Source: Torymus aiolomorphi (Eukaryota > Arthropoda > Insecta > Hymenoptera > Torymidae). From it: a DNA stretch of 64,000 bases. The position numbers and the translations under genes were made by a program. The notes beneath the pieces were generated by a model. That model made no database searches. It was given only the letters and a program-made list of their open reading frames with translations, and was not told where the DNA came from. Positions 22,540 through 34,759 of the stretch are shown here, one piece after another (within the stretch, counting starts at the first letter, position 1; each line of letters opens with the position of its first letter). The stretch is taken from the NCBI GenBank assembly GCA_036365515.1, contig CM070874.1, positions 41,167,083 to 41,231,082 on the forward strand. The letters run 5' to 3'.

Positions 22540-22600
22540 CATGGTGGGATGGGGGCACCGGGTCTGAAGGTCGTGCGAGGCTCTGTAAGTTGAGGTAAGA

Positions 22601-24553
22601 TCAGTCCGTTTCCGCAGTTTGGGCAGGACAGAGAGTACTTCGGCTGGCATGCATGGACAAGGTGGGCTGGTGCGGAAGGTTAATCGTCCCAGGGCTAGGA
22701 TCCGCAGAGGTGATAGTGAGGACCTTCGCATCCGGTCCTCGAGGTTGGTGACACAACTTAATTCCCACAAAGATGATAAACGCTATGATGATAACGGCTT
22801 GGATGGTAAGGCCTCCGTACGTCAAGTTGTGGGTGTAAGTGGAGATTCGGTTATGCCGTCCAATTTCGTCCATCTGTGTTATGATATTTTTCAGCGATTG
22901 CTTATGAGAGGTCCAGGACGACAATGGCCCAGTGTCGCCGATCTCTGAGAGATCTTTGAGCGTTACATTGTCTTCCAATATAGGATATAGGTCGTTAACG
23001 TTTAAGCTTTCCTCTGGTTCGTAGAGATACTGAACCGTGGAGACTCTGACGTCTTTTGCGATTAGTGTCGCGGACACAGTCCTCGCCAAGCATCCGGAGA
23101 CTAACCGCAAAATACCGACCCCTTGTAACTTGGCGTTCTCATATATCTCTCCCGGACAGGAGATACGGAGTCTCTCGTCAGCAATAGCGGTGAACAGCTA
23201 TGTCCCATCAACTTCCAAGTGAGCCCATTGTGTCGTTAGGTTTTTCTTGATGGCTACGCTGCAGGAGTCGAGTGCGGTTCGGCTGGGGTGGAGCAACATC
23301 TCGATCTCGCATCCCTTTTGGGCTATCAACGTGACTCCTCCTGTGGAGCAGATGCGACCGTAGTGAGTGCTCAGGCACTTATCTACCTGATCTTGATTGA
23401 GAGGGAGATAACTCTGCTGGTCCTTGCTGAGTGCTATATGCGTGCAACTATGAATGATATAGGCGGCCCCGTACGTGTTGTTTCGTAAGGTCTGAGGTAT
23501 GGCCAGCGGATGGAGTTTGTATAACTCATATGACATCCTGTCAGTCAGAGGTAACGTCAGGCTAACGAGGATCCTTCCGTTATGGTAAGTGGCGTCTATT
23601 TCTGCAATCTTCATTAACTTTTCCGCTCGGAGATGATGGAGAGGTATCGGAAGTTCTAAGTTAATCTCGTGTTGGCGTATGTCCGCGGCAATCTGGTGGA
23701 GAGCCCTCTTTTGTAGCAGTCGGGGGTGGAGTTTACGATCCATCAGCGAGTTGAGAATGCTAAGTAATTCCCGATTGCTGTAGATGAGATGATCTAGCTT
23801 GGCCTCGGCTTGGCGAGATAATATACTAAATTCCCATAGCAGGTGATTTTTATTGGCCTCGAGGGTCATGGTGTTGGTTTTCTCCCGTAGTTGAGTTTCC
23901 ATATTCTTTAGAATGAGACGATGTGAGGCGGTTATATTGTAGAGTTCTTCCAGACCGGCCGTTATGAGGTGTGTCTTCTCATCGGAAAGTTTTACCAATT
24001 CTGATTGGTCGTGGAACAGTTTGTCGATGTTTTTGTTGATCAACTCCGCATCGTCTTCGGTAATTAGGCCAAAAAGGCTTTTGGTGAGGCTTCCGATTAT
24101 ACCCAACGGGGCCATCCTCCGACCGCGCATGCCTTCGAGAAGGGTATTTGGTTCGGGTTCTCTTACATCCATGTTGTCGGCGATCAGCCTTATTTCCTCG
24201 TGAATGCCGTTTAAGGTGCGGAGTTTAAGCTCCATAGCGTCCGTATTTAGGAACAAATAGCATTGTTGGCGATCAAATTGAGAGGTGCACCGGCGCAAGT
24301 GCTCGACATACTGCTGAGTCGGTCCACGTGTTTTCATGAAGGCGGGGAGGTCCATGTAAATGATGATTTTCCATCCTCCCTTCCGGATTTTTACGGGTTG
24401 CATCCGTTCGTAATATATACCCGGGTTCGCCGTGATGGTTATTATCTCATAGTGGGTGCCAAGGACGCGGCACCCCCAAAGGAAGCAGAGGAAGGAAGTG
24501 CAAGCTAGAAATAGCATAGCCGAGCAGCACATGCTAGAGAATCTGAAAGGCAT
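22601..24553 (-). pseudogene. env: Errantivirus-type envelope protein, one break
   Basis: ATG 24553 opens with a hydrophobic signal-like N-terminus (residues 8-28). A furin-type site RGRR at 143-146 is followed by a fusion-peptide-like stretch with SLTKSLFGL, the arrangement of baculovirus F-like envelope proteins. Long helical regions follow, then conserved cysteines. The first frame stops at 23198. The C-terminal part (23110-22601) holds a transmembrane helix (IQAVIIIAFIIFVGIKLC) and a short tail. The envelope would sit in the plasma membrane and mediate fusion; this copy is interrupted between ectodomain and anchor. Confidence 0.85.
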
Positions 24554-24566
24554 GCAATTGTATTAT

Positions 24567-26038
24567 TGAGCCGGGCCGGGGGGAACGAGTTTAAGTTTAT
24601 CCATATGCTTGCGGATACGCTTGCCATTGGGAAGTTCTAAGATTACGTTATTTCAACCTACGATTTCCTTAACGGATAAGGGTTTATTATAAAAACTATC
24701 GAATTTAGACCGTCTAAGTTCATTTAGAACCCATACATAGTCGCCGATTGTTGCCTTCAGTGGCTTCGCGTTTTTATCATAGCGTTCCTTGGCACGTGTT
24801 TTTGCCAAAATTTGATTTTCTCCCGCGACGATTTTCATTTCATTTAAGCGGGTGGCCAAATCTTGAAGATAGAGGTTATATGTACGTAACTGCTCAGCTT
24901 TAGGGATTTTCATAGGGAACCGGGCTACACGTCCATATACAAGTTCGAAAGGGGAGAAGTTAGTGCTACTGTGTACGCTGGTGTTATACGCGAATGTAGC
25001 GAATGGTGCTAGGCTATCCCAATCATCGAATTTTTCAGAATACGTACGGATAAAATCCATAAGTGGGGCGTGGCTTCGCTCGAGGGACCCGTTAGTTTGG
25101 GGACGATATCCGGATGTAGTCAGCTGGTGAATTTTAAACATCCTCATTAACCCTGCTACTACTTCCGATAAAAAACTAGTTCCGCGATCGGATAATATGG
25201 CTCTCGGTGCCCCAAATTGGCAAATTAAATATTTTGCTAGACAGTCCGCAATAGTGGTAGCCTTTAAATTGGGTATGGGTATTGCGATGAGGTATTTGGT
25301 GAGGTTACACTGCATGGTCAGTAAATGACAGTTACCTCGAGGAGTGGTGCGGAGTTTACCTACTGTGTCAATGGACACTTTGTCGAGGGCTTCTATGGGG
25401 GTGTCCGTAAGAATCATAGGCTCCCGAGTTCTAATTCTCTCGATCTTTTTCATTTGGCACTCCGGGCATCTCCTGACATAATTGAGGATGTCATTCCGCA
25501 TGCCGAGCCAGTAATATTGTTGTCGTATTTTCCTATATGTTTGATTTATTCCCTTGTGACCACCAATCAAGCTATTATGGAGGGTTCCAATAATTTCATG
25601 TTTCTCTCTCTCGGGCGGTAAATATGCTTGTCCGTAGCAAATGTTGACCTTAATGGTGCTCTTTCGGAAGGTGTCGACGACAAGTTCGGCCAGAAGTCTG
25701 GAATCCAACTTATCGGTAAAATCCCTTCGGCGAGATATCCGAAAACTGTATAAGTTTTTCCGAATCATTATGTCTCGGAGTCTGCCCAAGGTCTTCTTTA
25801 ATACCGCAATGTCGATTGGTGAGTGATAATGATCTATAACCACCAGGGAAAATACATTGTGATTTTTATAGGGAGTTATAAGTATTTGGCCAACCTTGGG
25901 TTTCTTAGCCTTGAGTGAACCTTTATTAATGGCTCCGATGTCCGAGAGCAACCGTGACACGGGCGTGTTGAGTTCACAATCCCTTGCTATAAGATGCACA
26001 AAGTTGTCCCTTTTGTAGGTTAACCCTTCCCTGGACAT
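24567..26038 (-). pseudogene. Integrase of the errantivirus-like element
   Basis: The HHCC zinc domain is visible (GTLHNSLIGGHKG ... CPECQ). The catalytic core has SIDTVGKL, AILSDRGTSF and PQTNGSLERSH, supplying D, D and E. The C-terminal domain (GDYVWVLNE) runs to a single in-frame TGA at about 24653, beyond which the frame continues to about 24567, just before env. It joins viral cDNA to host DNA in the nucleus. The N-terminal join to the linker ORF (26168 onward) is shifted in frame. Confidence 0.88.
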
Positions 26039-26167
26039 GACAACATTGTTTTTGAGGAGTAAAAAAAAGGGTAGAGGAGGATGATGTAATGGACCCTTTG
26101 GCCCGGTTGTCGCTGGTTCGCCTTCATCCGAGGTGTCGGTTTCCGTGGTGGGGGAGGAAATCGCATA

Positions 26168-27398
26168 TTAATTTAGAGGGTGTTGTTGTCCCATCATGGA
26201 CATGAAAAGAGCGAGTGTATCAAGGGGGGGGTGATCATAATTAATCCGGACAGACTGGTCCGCTTCTTCTTGTTCTTCTTGGATCCTGTCTAGGTTGGGG
26301 AATCGTAGACTTTCCCTCCTTTCGACGGGATCAACGGGGGTGCTTTTCGCGAGGGGCGTACCAAGGCCAACTCCAGGAGTGGCAGGAACGGGGTCGTTTG
26401 GCCCGTTCGGGTCTATCTGTAATTGAGATAGTTCTGCCGTTTTTTCTATTAGTTCTTGGACTCGCTGGGCCATAACGTCGTCGTTTTGCGTTTCGGGGTC
26501 ATAGGGGTCCATTGCACTCAGGTACTCTTGCACTTCCTCTTGGGCCTTGTCCCCGTCGGAGAAGTAGCTAGGGAGTTCGATTCTTGATTCTTCATCTAAG
26601 TCTTCTTCCATCCTCATGTTACTCTCGTGGAGTCGGAGGCTCTCTTCGAACCTTCTTGCCGATTCGAGGACTTCCCCCTTAGAAAGGGTGGTACGATCTA
26701 AAGTGGTATTATTTTGGGTTTCTGGATCGTCGCTTGATTCTGAGGACGAGACAGGTGTGACGTTTACCTCAGCTTGCTCTGCGGGCAGATCGTCACAAGA
26801 TTCGGGGTCTTCGGTGACAGACTCTGCTGGGTCTTCCCCGTAGTCGTTCTCCCTTAGGCAGCTTCGGCGAGGGTCATATGCAGGTGGAGTCGACTCGGTG
26901 GGTTCGGTGCCTTCTTCAGCCTCTGTGGACGAGAGAAAGGAGTTCGCAGGTTGCATAAAATGCGATCCTTGTGACACGTCTATGCCACTGTGTGTGTAAG
27001 TCATGGAAGTTCTTCCCTCCTGACTTGTTGAGCTGCCTTCTCCTGAGATTGCTTTTACAGCGGGGCTCTGGGCTGCGGCCTGGCTTTGAACTTTGGTTGG
27101 TCCTCCTAGGATCGCGGGACCTTTGCTGCGGTCGATAGCTGTTGGTGAGGCTCCTATTTGTTTCTTGTTGGTCGCTGTCTGCATCCGGGTCCGGTGAGCG
27201 ATAACACTGGTATCTAACCTTGGTGGAATCTTACGGGTTTTGGAACCGATTGGGCGACACTTTGCTTTAGGTCCGGCCGTACTTACGGGTTCTGGTGCCG
27301 AAGCCAGCCGAGTACGGGGTTGCGCAACGCCCGGGGAAGGCGTTGGCTTCGCCCCTGATGTTGGGACGTCCTCTGACTTTTTGGTAGGTTTAGGCCCG
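26168..27398 (-). pseudogene. Long acidic linker between RNase H and integrase
   Basis: The open frame 27184-26168 (338 codons) is low-complexity, rich in Glu, Asp, Ser, Pro and Thr, with no catalytic motif. It continues upstream to a stop at 27399 after the RNase H end. Errantivirus pol normally has a short linker here. A segment of more than 400 residues is unusual and looks disordered. It may be a proteolytic or binding region, or an extra domain; function unknown. Confidence 0.6.
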
Positions 27399-27400
27399 TC

Positions 27401-27925
27401 TTACCTTTTTATCATCAGCACATGGGCCTTAATTTCCTCAAACCCTTTATTAATGTGGTCTTCTGATGGTTCATCAACGGGGTTGCGTGACAGGGCGTCG
27501 GCGTTGCAATTTAATTTACCCGGTTTATATTTGAATGAGTATTCGTACCCGGTGAAACGGAACATCCATCTCATCAACCGTTGTCCGGGGTCCTTTTGGC
27601 TGTGTATCCAATTTAGTGGCTCATGGTCAGCCACCAAGACGAATTTTCGTCCCAGTAGATATGGTCTAAATTGGTTGAGCGCGTACAGCACGGCGAGGCA
27701 CTCCTTTTCAGTGGTACTATAGTTTCTTTCGGCCTTATTAAGGGACCGAGAGAGGTAGGCAACCGGGTGGTCAAATTTGCCCTGTTCCTGGCTAAGGACA
27801 GCTGCGATGGCCGTGTGTCGGAAGCGTCCGTGGTTAAAGTAAACGTTTTCTCAAAATCGGGGAATAGTAAAATGGGGTGTTTGCGTTCCTTTAGAGTTTC
27901 AAAGGCGACGTACTCGTCCTTTCCC
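27401..27925 (-). pseudogene. RNase H domain of pol
   Basis: Family motifs are seen: AVLYALNQFRPYLLGRKF, VADHEPLNW, and RLMRWMFRF leading to KLNCNADALSRN. This is the Ty3/gypsy RNase H ending. The catalytic TDAS and YSTTEKE-type segments lie at about 27710-27860, in a frame shifted from the RT ORF, which ends at 27891. The shift is near 27920. Confidence 0.85.
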
Positions 27926-30110
27926 AGTTAAACTCCTTGTCCTTTTTCAACAGATCATGTAATGGTTTGGCGATTTTCGCGTAGTCTTGGATGAAACGGC
28001 GATAATACCCAGTCAAACCTAGGAATTCTCGGACGTTCCTAACACCTTTAGGTAGTGGAAACTCGGACACAGCTTTAACCTTTTCGGGGTCTGGTTCAAC
28101 CCCCCCTTCGCTGATTATGTGGCCTAGGAAGGCGACTTCCTTCCGCAAGAAGTGTACCTTTTCGGGTTGAAGCACTAATCGGGTTGCAGCAAGCCAGTCA
28201 AAGAAGTTTCGTATCCGTTTTTCATGTTCCCTTAGAGAGTTGGCATGGATAATGACATCATCCATATAGACAAGCATTTCTTTGCAGTTTAATCCCCTCT
28301 TTATCTGGTCCATAGGCCGCTGAAAAGTGGCGGGGGCGTTTTTGAGGCTCATGGGAATGCGAGTGTACTCATAGTGGCCATTGGGGGTGGAGAAAGCAGT
28401 TTTCCACTGGTCTTCCGGTGCCATCCTTATCTGGTGAAACCCAGAGGAGAGGTCAAATACCGAGAAATACATTGCTCCTCCCAACTGGTCCAAGATATCA
28501 GCTATGTTAGGTAGCGGGTACGCATCCCCTACGGTTCTTTGGTTCAGGTCGCGAAAGTCGACGACCATTCTCCACCTGGGGTTTCCTTGCGAATTCGCTC
28601 GCTTGGGCACTATCCAGATAGGTGAATTACTTGGGCTGTTGGATGGCTCGATAATTCCATCATCGAGCTTCTTCTGGATGTCCTTAGCGATAAACTCCTT
28701 GTGTATAAGTGGGTGCCTATATTGTTTCGCATTGACGGGCAGGTCATTTTCAGTCGGGATATGATGTTCAACCACATTTGTACAAGGGAGTGGATCTCCC
28801 GGTAACAGAAAAATCTGCGGAAAATCCCGAATCAATTTCAGCACGCTCTCTTTCTCTTCGTAATTGAGATGTTCGGTAGGTATTATTTCCTTGAGCTTTC
28901 GAACCCTGTCCTCCGTGTCCTCGATGGGGTTATCGCCCGAAACCGGGATATCCTCATCCGAGCCAGGTTCGAAGTCAAGATTGGCATATTCGAAGGGCAG
29001 GATCTCCGGCGGGTCAACCTCGATAGAGACATCATCGTCGCGAGTATTTATTGCCATGACCTGGCAAGTGTTGTTGTAATTTCGCACGATTCCTTCTCCT
29101 ACGTATACGTCATCATATCCAACGTCGACCCGAGGTAAGTATCCATCTCTGATTTCTGTGCTAATAATGTTGATTTTGATGACGCTCCTAGTCCTCTTGG
29201 GGATGACATAATGAACTCGGGCAGGAGAAGTATTCGGCGGGTTACCGGAGTGCGAAGTGTTCGCGTCTAACGGGACGTCTTCCTCCTTGTCGGCGGGTTC
29301 TTCGGGCTTATCTATCTTGACGATGTGTTGTTCATTCCGTTTACCGGATTCTACGCCCTCCATCAAATTGACTTCGACAGGATTTCCAGTACGAGGATTG
29401 ATAAACGGGAGGGGATGCATAACGTCCCCTCCAATCATAAGAGCATTATAGTGATAAGATATGACGGCTTGTTCCTTTTTCAAGTAATCTCGCCATAGGA
29501 CACCGTCTTGTTCTATCGGAAAATCATTCAACGTTACAAGGAAAAGAGTCGGCCGATCACGAATGTTGATGGTCACACTTCCCAAGGTATCGATCGTTTG
29601 GTCATTGCTCCCAATAAGCGGTGTCGCTTGGTTGGTATCGACAAGGATGTGTGGGTGAAGAGAACCGATTTTTATTTTCTTCTCCAGCAGCTCCACAGAA
29701 AACAATCCTAAACCCTCCTGGGGCTGGGCTAGGAGTACCCGGTTGGCCGGCCCCGGAGGGTGATTTGGCGGATTCGGTGTTGCCTGCGAGTTCAACGGGA
29801 GGTTCGTGCTCCTGGAGGGGCTCGCCGATGGTTGATTTGGGCGAGCCCCCTGCAAGTTTAAATTACCGACTCCATGAATGAGGGATCCGTAGTCATTAAC
29901 GCCACGTCCTTGATCACCAGGGGGATGAGTGTTGGTATGGGGGTCGTATAGGCGGGGATCTGAGTATGCGTTAGATCGATTCTGTCCGTGATAACCGCCT
30001 CGGCCTCCTCTTCCTCTTCGCGGCGGATATCCCGAATTAGCATATGGACGGGGATCTTGAGACGGGTTTTGTCCCTGAGGTTGATAATTCGCTCCTGCAG
30101 ATACATATCC
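27891..30110 (-). pseudogene. Gag RG-rich tail, protease and reverse transcriptase
   Basis: The frame stays open from about 30110. It first encodes an RG-rich tail (PPRRGRGGRGGYHGQ), then a retropepsin-like region (ILVDTNQATPLI; the usual DTGA is altered to DTNQ), then RT with VVDFRDLNQRT, FDLSSGFHQI and the catalytic LVYMDDVII. It ends at 27891 after YYRRFIQDYAKIAKPL, where a frameshift separates RNase H. The protease Gly is replaced, so even the protease may be inactive. Confidence 0.88.
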
Positions 30111-30942
30111 AATAAACGACGGATCTGATCCGAGTAAGTTAGTGCGGTTTCGTCGAAATGACTGTCAACAGGAGCCTCTGGTTCGAAATAACCGACGAAT
30201 GCGGGACCCTGAGACAGCCCTGCTTCTTGAGATGGTGATCTTGCTGGCGCCCCGGGGGTGAAGGCAGGATAAAAACGAGCGCGTGGTCGCATATTTTGTG
30301 ATAACTCACTTTGTTCAGCATAATGCCCCATTTGGGCGGACTGGTGGGAATCCGGTAAGATACGTGACCAAATGTGGGCTTCGATCCGTACAGCTTCCTT
30401 ATAGGCAGTCTCCAGATCTGCGGGATGAGATGCGTCTACAGCGGCGCTAATATTACCTGGAAGTCCTCTAATGAAGATGTCGATGGCAGCCTCCTTCATG
30501 GGGGTCATCATGGCCGCCACGTATGCGTCTCCCTTGTTTTCTTTGAAGGCATTTTCAACCCCATGAGCAAAATATTTAATCGATCTCGGAAATCACCGAC
30601 CGTGTCCCCTTGTTTCATTCTAAGATCGTTTAATTGCGAGCAACAGTAGGTGAATGTTTTCCCGGAGGCAAACCGCCGTTTAAGATGTCGCGCCAAGTCG
30701 TCGACTATGGTGAACGCTACACCGAAAGTCGAGTTTCGAGCTGAGCCCCTCAACTTCCCTAAAACCTTCTTGAGGAAACAGGGGAGTTGTTCCGGGGTAA
30801 TGTCGGCTGCAGCATTGCGGACATCTTGGATGAAATCTTTAAGGGGAAGGTTCGTCCCGTCAAAGGGTGGGATGCTTCCAATGGCAGACTGCATGACCAT
30901 AGTGTGAGCCATGGTCATCATCAGCTGTGAGTACTCGGCCAT
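30070..30942 (-). pseudogene. Gag of the errantivirus-like element, two frameshifts
   Basis: ATG 30942 (MAEYSQLMMT) opens a gypsy-type capsid with IPPFDGTNLPLKDFI, TFTYCCSQLNDLRMKQGDTV and then EAAIDIFIRGLPGNI. The frame shifts at about 30557 and again at about 30100, where the true C-terminus passes into the frame shared with pol. No CCHC knuckle is seen; instead the tail is RG-rich, as in several errantiviruses. Gag forms the particle core. Confidence 0.85.
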
Positions 30943-31033
30943 CGACCCCGCGGCCGCGTCGGCCGCTTGATTGTTTCCAGGGATTTTTTATTTTGTCTTA
31001 TCCTTCCAGCTACACCAATAATTAGTTAAAAAT

Positions 31034-31360
31034 CTACGCCTCGTCACGCAAATTAAGATCTTTGAGGGCTCCGCAGAGGGAATCGATATCCGTCTCGACT
31101 CCTTCTAGGCGTCTGAGGATTCCGTCGATCTCCCCTCTGGACTGGCTAGTCCACGATTCGATGGTTCGTTCTATTGATCTGATGGAATCACGAACCTCAA
31201 AGTTCGCTTTCACGAGTAAAAAGTTATGGGCCCGCTGGATTTTTAACTCCTGTTTTAATCCTAATACTTCCTCCGACAACTGATCGTTCTTCTCCCGGAG
31301 CGTTTCGAGTTTACTAATAAGTCTGGCTTCACTAAAGACCACTCCGAATTCAGGCGCCAT
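31034..31360 (-). CDS. Small leader ORF with coiled coil, upstream of gag
   Basis: ATG 31360 (MAPEFGVVFSEARL) gives 108 codons. Heptad-like leucine spacing (LISKLETLREKNDQLSEEV) and further charged helices suggest a coiled coil. It ends 91 bp before the gag ATG and is intact, although the large genes are broken. A leader ORF before gag is not standard for gypsy elements. It could be an extra protein, a detached Gag N-terminus, or chance. Confidence 0.5.
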   Translation of the reverse strand: MAPEFGVVFSEARLISKLETLREKNDQLSEEVLGLKQELKIQRAHNFLLVKANFEVRDSIRSIERTIESWTSQSRGEIDGILRRLEGVETDIDSLCGALKDLNLRDEA

Positions 31361-31927
31361 ATCGGCAGCCTATTTTGGCGGGGATTGGCAGAATGGAGTA
31401 GGCACAAAAACGAAAATTGAACGCGTACACGATAATTCGACGACCGAATTGGCAACCTACCTCCCAACGACAAGCAGCGTTATCGCAAAAGGGCGGGGAG
31501 AAGTGATCGTCAATAAAGGAAATAAGGTGGGAACATAAAAATAATTCACATGCAGAGCGCACAAGGTCAACCATGCATAGAAATTATTGTCAGCGTCAGG
31601 CAAAGACAAGACCTTAAACCTAAAGGCACATAGGAGCAATTATGGTTATTATAAAAGGAGGTGAAGCACAGACAAACGCAAAGTATATAGGAAACGGGTA
31701 AAATAAACGTGTAAAATATATACCTAAAATATAAATAGTAATAAAAATATATAATGCCAGGCTTTCGGGAGCGTGTTCGCCTTCAGATGACCCCGAACGT
31801 TGCAGAGTTGAGAAATCAACCGTGGGGATCCTTTAATTATTCGGAAAATTTTCAGACCGGCGAAAAAGAGAATTGCCGAAAAGATTGCTTTGAGGATAGG
31901 TTTCAACCACGCTCTCCCACCAGTTTA
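31361..31927 (-). promoter_or_regulatory. Leader and primer-binding region
   Basis: This is the noncoding leader. On the minus strand the LTR end ...GTAACA is followed by TAAAC and then TGGTGGGAGAGCGTGG (31922-31907), a likely tRNA primer site by its TGG start and position. I could not match the tRNA with confidence. Confidence 0.5.
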
Positions 31928-33605
31928 TGTTACTAATAATATTTCAATTGATCCTCTAAGGGTATCAATTCACCCTTACCTGGCAGGAACCTGGCCGCTA
32001 TCCTGGTCACTCTTATACTCCCATACGAGTAAGAGTGCGGCAGATCTACTCTCTTACGATTATTAGTTTCGATATCTTTTTATATACGGGAGGTGGGGAG
32101 AAAGCAAATATACTACCTTCAAATTCAAAGCGTAATTTATTTCTATAGTCTTATTCAATACAAATCTAAGCGTATCTAGTTCTACGCATATTCTGATAAA
32201 CTAGGTAGGTTCGGTGATCACGATATTTCAATCAGCGCCAGGGTACGATTCGTGCCCTTGAGAGCCACAAGGTAGTTAATTAATCCCTTCACGAGCGTTA
32301 ATAAGACGAAGGAAAAACGCCAAAGATATCCCCGAGAGCCCGGGAGGGTCTCTCCGCCAATAGTAGGTATCCCCGGGTACCCGCGGCACAACTTTGGCTC
32401 GCGATTGCAGAGGATTGCGACCTCGCACCGTTAAGGGTCGACTGTGTTTGATGGGAAACGTACGGAGTTGCTCGGATTGCAATGATGAGGACCAGTGCGG
32501 GAAGGGCCGTCCGTACTTTTCCACGAGCGGGTCTACTATGTCTTGGGTATTTTGCCGCGAGCCACCGTTCTCCTCTTCAATCCCGACGTAAAGAAGCGGC
32601 TGCAAGCTTTTAGACAGCCTTGGGGAGGGAGAGCCTTATAAGACAGTGTTCCGTGGAGGGGCCCGGCTTCGCCGCGCCCCGTGCGGGCCGTGCGAAGCTC
32701 CGCACAAAGCGGAGAGGCCGATAACTGCTTGCGCGCTGCCGTCTTGATACACCTTCCCAATTGCAGCGGCGGCTGGGGCGCGCTGCTGTAGTGGCGAGCG
32801 AGCCGTGCGAAGATCCGCACAAAGCGGAGAGGCCGATAACTGCTTGCGCGCTGCTATAGTGGCGTAACTCCTATAGGAGAGAGAGAGCGGCTCCGCAGAA
32901 GACCCGCACAAAACGGAGAGACCGATAACTCGTGCTTGCTGTTCAGCCACTCGCTTTACCCGGACGGGGAAGAAAGGAGAAGATGTGAAGATAAGGGAAA
33001 GACTCAATGGAAGGGAGATGACCCTCAAAGATGCGCGGTGATTCGGTCGATGCTCCTGGTTTTGCAATAGTTATAATGGCGCCCGAACCCCGGTTCAACC
33101 TCTGGAGAGAGAGAGCTCCCAAACTACAAGGACTATTCAGCGGTCGCGTATTCGTCACGTGGCGCTGTTTGAAATATGCATATATAATGTATTCCCTCTT
33201 AAGACGCGTCGCACAAAAATAACAGAAAAAATTATATATTCGCTTAGGGCGCACACACTCTCCTGGGGTATGGCACGATGGGTTATACTTAACTAACACT
33301 TAATAGTAACTTGTATCGCTATTCACAAAACAATTACAATATGTAGTCGGGAGACAGAGAATCCTTAGTTGGTATAGAAACAAAAAGGTGCTCCCCCCCT
33401 TTTCTATGGTATTGATTCCCCAATTACACGATTCTTTATTAACGATATTTCGCCGTACAACCTATAAAAATTGACAAAAATGACAAAACACAGAAAAGTG
33501 TAAACCCAACTTATTTATTTCCCTTTTTTTTCTTTGATTATTGCCGAATCTAAAATAGCGTCGAAGGAAAAAAAATGGAAAACCGAAATTAATTAAAAGT
33601 ATATA

Positions 33606-33684
<79 letters not shown>

Positions 33685-33688
33685 CATC
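31928..33688 (-). repeat. 5' LTR of the errantivirus-like element, internal-side portion
   Basis: This matches 17612-19420 apart from a deletion of about 45 bp after TGTTAC and scattered substitutions. It ends in (TA)n at 33602-33682 plus TTCACAT. The missing outer part is found at 54674-55250. Confidence 0.88.
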
Positions 33689-34026
33689 TGGGACGCATTT
33701 TGAGGATTATATAGGTCATATATACCGAATTTTGAGGATTTTGTAGGCATTTTGAGGAGTCTCCTCAAAAGTCCAAAGCACTCGAGAGGCATTTTGAGGA
33801 TTTTTCAGCGGTTTCCACAATAGTGTGTTAATACATCGATTTCGGAAATTCCGTGATATTTTTCCGTAAAAGCGGGCGCCGCAGGCGTCGTGGTGTTAGT
33901 CAATAACCTTAGGGTCATTATTTCTTTAGTCACGCGCTTGTTTATTGGTTGTTTATAACAATGTTTATATTTGTGTCACCACTATTGTACAAATTCTTTA
34001 TGAAATCCTCAAAATACCGTCCAATG
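33689..34026. repeat. Second TTTGAGGA-palindrome repeat
   Basis: Five copies of CATTTTGAGGA or its complement occur, including TTTGAGGAGTCTCCTCAAAA. An inverted ATTATTTCTTTAGT string is shared with 5210-5485. It is flanked by (TA)n on both sides. Confidence 0.5.
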
Positions 34027-34050
34027 ATATATATATATATATATATATAT

Positions 34051-34755
34051 TGTAACGGGGCAGGCGTCGCACAATTATTCGCTTCTTCTAAGCGGATTTG
34101 CCGATGAAAGGCGCAACAATGCAGTGGGGCGCGAGCACTTGCTCGTGCCAACCCTCGGCGAAATCTCCTCCTTCTCGCCTGCGCGCCGTCGCTTGCCGTC
34201 GGCTGCCTTCCTCGGCAGCCGTACCTGCCAGCGTTACAACGCGCGACTTCGCTGTCGCGCTCTCTCTCTCGTGCGTGCTTCCTCAGCTGCTCAGATACGC
34301 GCGAGTATTGCGTACTCGCGCCCGCGGAAGCCAGTGGTATTCTATACCGCCGCACCACCGACTAGAAAAAGGGATCCGGGAATACGCGCCAAATAATGTA
34401 CGGATGCGTATGAAAAATAAAAGAAGTTTATTGCACCTCGGGCGTAAGGATCAATATACAAGCGGGTGGTGCGCCCGCGCTCTAGTTACGTGTGCGCGCA
34501 GTCGCACACACGCACTCGTAAAAGCGGCCCGCGCCGACGTTGGTCGATCGCCGCGCGCGATCAACACACGCGCGCGCGTCGGTGAGCCTCGCCCGCTCGC
34601 GCGGGAGTCGCTCTCCGGACGCACGTCGTCCGCGGGGAGAGCGCGCTAGCGCCTGGTCAGGACTTACCTCGCGAAGACTCGGCTGATGCAGGGAATCAGG
34701 CCGAGTGGTGCCGGAACCCTCGCGCGTCGTATCTCTCTCTCTCTCTCTCTCTCCT
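34051..34755 (-). repeat. 3' LTR of the second gypsy, outer part
   Basis: It aligns with 46574-47310 up to the CT-rich tract ending CTCTCCT, where the LINE begins. It is missing a block of about 33 bp (GCGCGTACGCAG... at 46987) present in the other LTR. Confidence 0.9.
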
Positions 34756-34759
34756 GCGT

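Larger units (their letters stand above)
17612..33688 (-). mobile_element. Errantivirus-like gypsy element with env and RRM-like gene
   Basis: LTRs of about 2.5 kb flank the internal region 20140-31927. In the element's own direction the order is leader ORF, gag, protease-RT, RNase H, long linker, integrase, env, then RRM-like ORFs. The inverted LTR termini TGTTACGTGACA/TGTCACGTAACA, the polypurine tract and the primer-site region define the ends. The 5' LTR is interrupted at 33688 and resumes at 54674-55250. Each large gene carries one or more stops or frameshifts, so this is an old endogenous copy of an insect Metaviridae-type element. Confidence 0.9.

Noticed and set aside
27395..27405. 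AAGGTAAGA at the RNase H end as a splice donor
   Set aside because: Matches a donor, but no reason or partner acceptor is evident; more simply a stop codon in a decayed linker.
29856..29862. TTTAAAC heptamer near the gag-pol junction of the errantivirus-like element
   Set aside because: Phase is wrong for a -1 slip from gag, and the pol frame is already open upstream from about 30110.
33462..33719. ORF with a Tyr-Ile repeat
   Set aside because: Translation of a (TA)n microsatellite.
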